From Prevotellaceae bacterium (GTDB taxonomy: Bacteria; Bacteroidota; Bacteroidia; Bacteroidales; UBA932): a DNA stretch of 11,223 bases. Shown here in pieces: positions 6,045 to 11,223 of this stretch (positions are counted from its first letter, which is position 1; every line of letters starts with the position of its first letter). The stretch spans positions 1-11,223 of the forward strand of contig JAISDK010000203.1 in the NCBI GenBank assembly GCA_031264875.1, given 5' to 3'. Both the position numbers and the translations under genes were made by a program. Below the pieces are notes generated by a model. That model searched no databases, was not told the origin of the DNA, and was given only the letters and a program-made list of their open reading frames with translations.

Positions 6045-9000
6045 TTAATTCAACTCTGTTTGCTTCCTGTTTCCGGCCTGTTCCTGTTTCCGGTAGATCC
6101 ACCAGTAAATCATGGGGACGACAAACAGGCTGACTGGCGTTCCCATAATCATTCCGCCTATGGTTGCTACTGCAAGCGGTTTTTCGAGTTGCGATCCCAG
6201 GTCGCTGGTAATCAGCAGCGGAACCATGCAGACGATAGAGGTTAGACTGGTCATCAGGATTGCTTTCAGCCGTCGTCGTCCGGCTTCGTGAATGGCGTCC
6301 ATCAGCGAATATCCTTCCTTGCGAAGCTGGTTCATCACATCGACTTTCAGTATGGAATCGTTGATGATGATACCCGAAGTGACTACCAGCCCTATGGCCG
6401 ACATCAGGTTCAGCGAATGACCGGTGACAAGCAGCAGTGCAAGAGCAAAGGTGATGTCAATCGGTATTTCAAACAGGATAATCAGCGGCTGCTTGAAGTT
6501 CTCGAACTGCGACGAGAGGATGAAAAACATCAGCAGTACGGAAATAAACAGGATGACAATCATTTCGTTTATCATCTTTTTATTTGAGAAGAACGTTCCC
6601 GAGAACTTGACTTCCCAGTCCATGTCGCCGATATTGTCCTGTGATACTGTTTCGATGATTTGTTCCGGGCTGTCAGTTTCGTAATAGTAGAACGGTATAT
6701 ATTCACCGGCTTTTCCTGCAACGACCGTTTTCAGATCTTCGGAACGGGTGACGGTTACGAAAGTTGAGAGCGCCACCCTGTTGTAGCTTTTATCGTCATT
6801 CTGCGAGACGTCGATCAGGGTTTCGTCGATAATCTCCTGAACAGTCTTTTCGTCATCGCCAAGTATAATCGGCAGATACTGCTGCTGCGAGCGCAGGGTA
6901 GCAAACTTGTTTTCCTTGAAAGCCGTGCGCAGCGTGCGGGCAATCAGGTCGTATGAAATGCCGTAGAGCAGCAGCTTTTCGCGATCAACACGCAGATTAA
7001 GCTGATTCTGGAACGAGTTTCCGACAGGCTGTTCGCCGGTTATTTTCTCGATGTTCTGTTCCATCTCGCGTATAACGCCGGAGTTCACTTCGCGCGATTT
7101 GTTTACGGCGTAGTATTCAACAACAAGGTCGGCTTCGCCGGTAGCGAAGATCTTTTCGAATATTGTTCCGATTGGAGCAAACGATACCAGGGCGTCGGGA
7201 TATGCGTTTGATATGTATTCCGTTATTTTTTTCTTCAGGGCGGGAATTTCGCCGGATGTTTCCGTCCGCACGTAAAATTCCGATTCGGACGAGGTCTGTT
7301 CCTTTTCACGGTTAAGCAGGAATTGCTGCTGTCCGGTGAGCGCCGAGTTTTCCAGTGTCATACCGGAAAGCATTTTCGACATGGCGAGGCAGCGTTCGCA
7401 GTTTTCCTGCAGATGGATATTCCGGTTCCAGTCAATCTTTACCAGCGCTTCACTCTGGTTGATGTCCGGCATTTTTTCCTTGGGTATAATCATGAACAGC
7501 CAGCAGCAGAGGGGCAGGGTCATGAACATCATTGCGAGCGTCAGCACCTTGTGTGAGAACACCCAGTGGATTCCGGCGTCGTATATCCGAAATGCAAGAG
7601 CCTCTTTCGGCTCCTTTGCGGGCTGACAGGGCTGTGTTTTGCGGGAGGCTTTCCTGCGGAATATATTGAATATGCGGGGCGTGCGCGCCGAATAGATTAC
7701 TTTGTAGAGCACGGGGATGAAGACGATTCCCGTGACGTAGGACACCAGCAGGCCGACGGTTACGGAAAATGCCTGGTCGAAAAATATGGCTCCGGCCATC
7801 CCGCTGAGGAATATCAGCGGCGCGAACACCGATATGTTTGTCAGCGCAGAGCTTAGCATGGGTATGGCGATTTCTCCCGTTCCCGATGCACATGCGTCCG
7901 GAAGGGGATGCCTGCGCCGGTGCTGCCCGATATTGTCGCCCACAACTATGGCATTGTCAATCATGTTACCCGATGCGAGTATCAGTCCGGTGAGCGATAC
8001 CACGTTCAGCGAGACATTGCACAGGTAGAAAAATAGCAGACTGATAACCAGTGAAACGAAAAGTCCGAGACCGATAATCAGCGACAGTCTGCCGTCGTTG
8101 AGAAATATCACCGACACGAGGAATACGAAGATAAAGGCCAGTATCAGATTTTGCTGCAGGTTGGAGATGGTATAGTCCAGCAGTTCGGTCTGATTCTGCG
8201 TGATGCTGAATTCTATTTCGGGAAAGTCGTGCCGGAAGCGTTCAACTTCGCTGTTCATTGCCTTTTGCATGTTGCTCATGTTTTCTTCCGACTGCTTGAT
8301 TATCGAGAGCACTATCGAGCGTTTACCGTTGTATATCGACATTCCCTTTTCCTTTTCGGGAACGGTTTCTACTCTGGCAAAGTCGCCGAGCTGGTAGATG
8401 CGGTCGTTTTTGCGGATGTAAATATTTCGGATATCGTCTATTGTCCGGAGGATGGATGAGAAGCGGATGACGTATTCGTAGTATCCGTCGCGCACGGTCA
8501 TGTTTCCCGGTTCAACGTTGTTGCTGTTGAGCGCCGATTCGATGTCCGAGAGTGTCAGTCCGCTGACGTTCATCAAAGTCTGGTCGGGCGAGATAAGCAC
8601 CTGCCTTTTCATCATTCCCGAAATATCGACCATTGCCACCTGCTGCAACTGTTCGAAGCGACGGCGGATGACTGTTTCGGCAAACTCGCTCAGCTCGATA
8701 AACCGCGGTATGTCGGTGTTTTCATAGCTGATGTCGGAACGAAGGGTCAGGTTAAGGTTGAACACCGGAATGTCGGTAGCGCTTGCCTTGACGACTCGCG
8801 GACGTTCGATTTCGCGCGGGAGATACCTCATCGCCTGGTCTATTTTTTCGTTGACCTCGATGAATGCCAGGTCGGTATTGGCGCCGTAGTCGAAGGTCAT
8901 GAAGATTACTGCGTTTCCGTCGCGTGTTTCGCTGCGGATGTCGCGCAGCTTGCCTGTCTGCATAAGTTGCTGTCGGACGGGGCGCACGGTTGTGTTTTCC

Positions 9001-9170
9001 AGTTCGCGGGCAGAGGCGTTCTGTCCCGAAATCTGCACGGTAATCTCCGGGATGGCGATGTCGGGCAGCAGCGAGACGGGTATGTTCATGTAGGTGATGA
9101 TGCCGAGTATGAAAAAGGCAATGAATACCATCATTACAGACGTCGGTCGTTGAATGAAATATCGGAACAT
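6045..9170 (-). CDS. RND-superfamily efflux permease (AcrB-like, inner membrane)
   Basis: This 1041-residue pump subunit would form the trimeric inner-membrane engine driven by the proton gradient. It has the full RND plan: TM1 at ~10-30 after MFRYFIQRPTS, a large periplasmic porter loop (~31-335), and TM2-TM6 (~340-490). TM7 (~541-562) leads to a second periplasmic loop (~563-865), and TM8-TM12 fill ~866-1025. The TM4 motif is GNMIDNAIVVGDN (401-413), where AcrB has a pair of aspartates; the first is kept (D405) and the second is Asn (N406). The TM10 motif is GIIINDSILKVD (933-944), with Asn-Asp where AcrB has the key Lys-Asn, so the proton relay differs from AcrB. It also lacks the heavy-metal type (CusA) motif, so the substrate is probably organic, but I cannot name it. 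It lies between adaptor (61-nt gap) and channel (15-nt gap). Confidence 0.95.
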   Translation of the reverse strand: MFRYFIQRPTSVMMVFIAFFILGIITYMNIPVSLLPDIAIPEITVQISGQNASARELENTTVRPVRQQLMQTGKLRDIRSETRDGNAVIFMTFDYGANTDLAFIEVNEKIDQAMRYLPREIERPRVVKASATDIPVFNLNLTLRSDISYENTDIPRFIELSEFAETVIRRRFEQLQQVAMVDISGMMKRQVLISPDQTLMNVSGLTLSDIESALNSNNVEPGNMTVRDGYYEYVIRFSSILRTIDDIRNIYIRKNDRIYQLGDFARVETVPEKEKGMSIYNGKRSIVLSIIKQSEENMSNMQKAMNSEVERFRHDFPEIEFSITQNQTELLDYTISNLQQNLILAFIFVFLVSVIFLNDGRLSLIIGLGLFVSLVISLLFFYLCNVSLNVVSLTGLILASGNMIDNAIVVGDNIGQHRRRHPLPDACASGTGEIAIPMLSSALTNISVFAPLIFLSGMAGAIFFDQAFSVTVGLLVSYVTGIVFIPVLYKVIYSARTPRIFNIFRRKASRKTQPCQPAKEPKEALAFRIYDAGIHWVFSHKVLTLAMMFMTLPLCCWLFMIIPKEKMPDINQSEALVKIDWNRNIHLQENCERCLAMSKMLSGMTLENSALTGQQQFLLNREKEQTSSESEFYVRTETSGEIPALKKKITEYISNAYPDALVSFAPIGTIFEKIFATGEADLVVEYYAVNKSREVNSGVIREMEQNIEKITGEQPVGNSFQNQLNLRVDREKLLLYGISYDLIARTLRTAFKENKFATLRSQQQYLPIILGDDEKTVQEIIDETLIDVSQNDDKSYNRVALSTFVTVTRSEDLKTVVAGKAGEYIPFYYYETDSPEQIIETVSQDNIGDMDWEVKFSGTFFSNKKMINEMIVILFISVLLMFFILSSQFENFKQPLIILFEIPIDITFALALLLVTGHSLNLMSAIGLVVTSGIIINDSILKVDVMNQLRKEGYSLMDAIHEAGRRRLKAILMTSLTSIVCMVPLLITSDLGSQLEKPLAVATIGGMIMGTPVSLFVVPMIYWWIYRKQEQAGNRKQTELN

Positions 9171-9231
9171 GGCAAATCAGTTAATGGTGAACGAAAATCG
9201 CGCAAGCTGGAGAGCTGCCGGTTTTGCGGTG

Positions 9232-10308
9232 TTATTTTTCATGGTTGTTATTGACTGTTACCGGCGCTTCGTCGGCGAGGTTTATATTTCCATCGTATAT
9301 CACATGGTCGCCTTCGTTCAGACCTTCGGTAATGACAAAGCTGTCGGAATTTTCCTGGGCTGTCTGGACATATACCCATGCGGCCTTGTCGTCTTTCAGC
9401 CTGAATACTACTTTTCTGTTGGTACGCAGCACGACGGCGGATTTCGGTACAACTAACCGTTTGCCGAGTGAAAGCTGTACTCTGACCTTGACGTTCATGC
9501 CTTCGTAAAACTTGCTGTCGCTGTTGCTTATGACTGCTTTAATGCGCGACATGCTGTTTTTGTCAATCATCGGATTGATTTCCGAAATGTACCCTTCCAC
9601 GGTGTGCGAGGGCATGAAGACGGGAGATACTATTACTTTGTATTTCAGGTTTACAACGGGCATTTCGCTTTCCAGAATGTTGAATACCACTTCGGGATTG
9701 CGGTTGTCGATAATCATGCAGAAGGCTTCGGCGCCAGGGTAGTTGTATTCCTTGACTGTGAGGTTGGCTACCACGCCGTCGAAGGGGGCGTAGAGTGTAG
9801 CCGCGTCCAGATTGTAGTCGGCAATAAGGTAATTGTTGCAGCTCTGTTCGTAGTTGCTTTTGATTTTGGCCACTTTCATGATTTCTGCGGGAATATTCAG
9901 GGTATCGTTCATCGAGTATCCCTGACCGATAAGCACGTCCTGCAGATTGAGCTTGGCCTGCTCAAGCGATTCGACCGCCTGACTTTTGGCTATTTCGAGT
10001 TTGAATTTGTCAAGTTCGGCAAGCTTCTGTCCCATAGTTACCCGGTCGCCGTTTTTTACATAAATTTTACGGATAACTTCCTGGGTTTGAAATTTAAGTT
10101 CCGCCCTGTTCATGGCGGCAACCGTTCCGTTGGAAATAAGCTCGTAATTGAAATCCCGGTATTCCAGTAACTTTGTTTTCACCTCTGTAGCTTTGTTTTC
10201 TACATTTGTTGTTTTCTTTTCTTCGGCTTGTTCTTCCTGCGCTTTTTTCGACGAGCAGGACATGATAAACAGTAGCGCTGCCGGATAAATGATGCATCTT
10301 AGAGTCAT
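9232..10308 (-). CDS. RND efflux periplasmic adaptor lipoprotein (HlyD/AcrA-type)
   Basis: This 358-residue membrane-fusion protein links the permease to the outer-membrane channel. I chose ATG at 10306-10308 because it gives a proper lipoprotein signal (MTLRCIIYPAALLFIMSC, lipid-modified Cys18). The promoter box at 10367-10374 and a terminator at 10454-10488 lie upstream, which excludes the 65-codon longer open frame. Domains run in order. A Lys/Glu-rich tether spans ~19-48. The first lipoyl half is at ~58-100 (GTVAAMNRAELKF, NGDRVTMGQKLAELD), and a short helical hairpin at ~102-165. The second lipoyl half is at ~166-205 (LDAATLYAPFDGVVANLTV), the beta-barrel at ~206-280, and the membrane-proximal domain at ~281-358 (VVPKSAVV, then ITEGLNEGDHVIYDGN). 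It is the first gene of the efflux operon and ends 61 nt before the permease. Confidence 0.92.
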   Translation of the reverse strand: MTLRCIIYPAALLFIMSCSSKKAQEEQAEEKKTTNVENKATEVKTKLLEYRDFNYELISNGTVAAMNRAELKFQTQEVIRKIYVKNGDRVTMGQKLAELDKFKLEIAKSQAVESLEQAKLNLQDVLIGQGYSMNDTLNIPAEIMKVAKIKSNYEQSCNNYLIADYNLDAATLYAPFDGVVANLTVKEYNYPGAEAFCMIIDNRNPEVVFNILESEMPVVNLKYKVIVSPVFMPSHTVEGYISEINPMIDKNSMSRIKAVISNSDSKFYEGMNVKVRVQLSLGKRLVVPKSAVVLRTNRKVVFRLKDDKAAWVYVQTAQENSDSFVITEGLNEGDHVIYDGNINLADEAPVTVNNNHEK

Positions 10309-10366
10309 ACGGTTAATGTATATTTTAATGAACTTACATGTTTTATGAAACAATGGTTTCACGTCG

Positions 10367-10374
10367 CAAAAGTA
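10367..10374 (-). promoter_or_regulatory. Promoter -7 box of the efflux operon
   Basis: Read on the minus strand, TACTTTTG matches the Bacteroidota -7 consensus TAnnTTTG and is followed by CG, the usual edge. About 20 nt upstream (10395-10400) is TGTTAA, a poor -33 match. Transcription would begin near 10360, giving a leader of about 50 nt before the adaptor ATG. The box lies between the upstream gene's terminator and the chosen start, as expected. No operator or regulator gene for the pump is visible. Confidence 0.6.
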
Positions 10375-10453
10375 CATATTAAATTTAATACTGCTTAACA
10401 TTGTTTTACAATTATGAAAAAAAAGATTACTGTGAAAACGTGCGCGGCGCACT

Positions 10454-10488
10454 AAAAAACCGGGACGAAATGATTTCCGTCCCGGTAT
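10454..10488 (-). terminator. Intrinsic terminator of the Rpn-like nuclease gene
   Basis: On the minus strand ACCGGGACG pairs with CGTCCCGGT, and the stem extends through GAAAT/ATTTC with one bulge around a tiny loop (10459-10486). A run of six T follows directly. It lies about 50 bases past the stop of the nuclease gene (10540) and separates that gene from the efflux operon. A second hairpin without a T-run (CCGGAC-TCT-GTCCGG, 10518-10532) sits between stop and terminator. Confidence 0.85.
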
Positions 10489-10539
10489 GATATAAATATT
10501 CATAATCTCCTGCTTTTCCGGACTCTGTCCGGGTGCATT

Positions 10540-11223
10540 TCAGTTCTTCAGTCTGCCGATTTCATCCGGCGACAAGCCTGTCAATTCGCTGACGTCCTCC
10601 GGCGACATGCCTCTTTTCAGCGCCTTAACGGCAATTGCTGCACGTTCGTCTTCGCGTCCTTTCTCAATTCCCTTTTCAATTCCTTCCGCAATTCCTTCTT
10701 CTTTAGAATCGGACATCCGGCTACGTTCGTCCATCACAATCATTTTCATTTTCTGGTAAGCCAGGAGCTGGCTTTTGCTGTATGCGCCTGTTTCCGAGTA
10801 ATGCACGGCTTCACAGATGTTTTCGTCGGACAGCAGTTCGGCAGGAACCTCGTCCGTGTCCCCGTTTACTTCCGTCAGGAAACGCAGCCAGAGTTCGTGG
10901 AGCTTGCGCGTGGCGCGGTTGTGCGGTTTGAATTTGGGGAGTTCTATGAAAACAAATTCCATTCCATACATCCGGTTTTCCACATCCTGAAGATCGGCTA
11001 TTCCGTAGTGATGATAGTATTTATCCTGCATCTTTGGCGAATGGTAAATGACGTCGTTCACAAAGTTGATAGAATATACTATGTTCAGCACCTTGTATTT
11101 CTGTCCGCTTTCAAGCAGCCGGGTGTATGTCTTCGAGGCGTTGAACAGCACCCGGCCTTTGAAGCTTTCCGTCCAGTTCATCTGCATTTCGACAATAAAC
11201 TGCCGTCCGTAATTGTCCGTACA
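10540..11223 (-). CDS. Rpn-like PD-(D/E)XK nuclease family protein (transposase-associated), 5' end cut by the window
   Basis: The frame stays open to the right edge, so the true start is outside; 227 codons are seen, and perhaps 70 are missing by comparison with the family's usual ~290. The visible part begins CTDNYGRQFIVEMQMNW, the core of the PDDEXK_2 / recombination-promoting nuclease group: Asp (residue 3 here) and the ExQ form of the motif (E12, Q14). The continuing FKGRVLFNASKTY and LNIVYSINFVND segments are also typical. The internal ATG at 11185-11187 falls inside the catalytic core and is not the start. The C-terminus has repeated EGIxKG steps (SKEEGIAEGIEKGIEKGRED) and a short helix pair ending LTGLSPDEIGRLKN, a common tail here. 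Family members are linked to DNA cleavage and horizontal gene movement; its role here is unknown. Its own terminator follows. Confidence 0.88.
   Translation of the reverse strand, partial: CTDNYGRQFIVEMQMNWTESFKGRVLFNASKTYTRLLESGQKYKVLNIVYSINFVNDVIYHSPKMQDKYYHHYGIADLQDVENRMYGMEFVFIELPKFKPHNRATRKLHELWLRFLTEVNGDTDEVPAELLSDENICEAVHYSETGAYSKSQLLAYQKMKMIVMDERSRMSDSKEEGIAEGIEKGIEKGREDERAAIAVKALKRGMSPEDVSELTGLSPDEIGRLKN

Noticed and set aside
7450..7893. 147-codon minus-strand ORF inside the permease gene.
   Set aside because: It is an out-of-frame shadow of the RND gene on the same strand; the RND frame holds the conserved motifs.

Overview
The window looks like chromosome of a member of the Bacteroidota (Bacteroidales-like). 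The reasons are a TAnnTTTG-type promoter box upstream of the efflux operon, weak or absent Shine-Dalgarno sites, an RND/adaptor/TolC operon of Bacteroidota type, and a PD-(D/E)XK 'transposase-family' nuclease common in that phylum. All identifications come from reading motifs by eye; no database search was run.

Layout, left to right. (1) Bases 2-295 hold the 3' end of a hexapeptide-repeat acyltransferase. (2) Bases 296-612 hold no convincing gene, only a short degenerate open stretch and a possible promoter. (3) Bases 613-3527 hold a compact, AT-rich three-gene operon that I read as an ABC-three-component (ABC-3C) conflict/defence system. It has an Mrr-like restriction-endonuclease effector with the ABC-3C C-terminal domain, a 78-residue middle component (MC6-like), and an SMC/Rad50-like DUF2326-type ATPase. 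(4) Bases 3520-3666 keep the tail of a decayed DNA methyltransferase. (5) Bases 3666-4379 are non-coding and repeat-rich: a nested ~208-bp inverted repeat, nine tandem copies of a 23-bp unit, a small dispersed-type hairpin, and a 110-bp REP-pair-like element with perfect 25-bp inverted ends. (6) On the minus strand, 10308 down to 4548 is a complete tripartite efflux operon: lipoprotein adaptor, RND permease, TolC-like outer-membrane channel. It has a recognisable promoter. (7) The right edge (10540-11223, minus) carries the C-terminal part of an Rpn-like PD-(D/E)XK nuclease, followed by a strong intrinsic terminator.

How the genes work together. The ABC-3C genes are tightly packed (3-nt gap, then an ATGA overlap), so they are probably co-translated. 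The likely scheme is that the SMC-like ATPase recognises foreign or aberrant nucleic acid and, through the middle component, licenses the nuclease. The efflux genes encode inner-membrane pump, periplasmic linker and outer-membrane exit duct in the order they would be made; the substrate cannot be told from sequence. The AT-rich defence operon, flanked by gene remnants and repeats and lying between GC-richer housekeeping-like genes, has the look of an insertion hotspot or small defence island.
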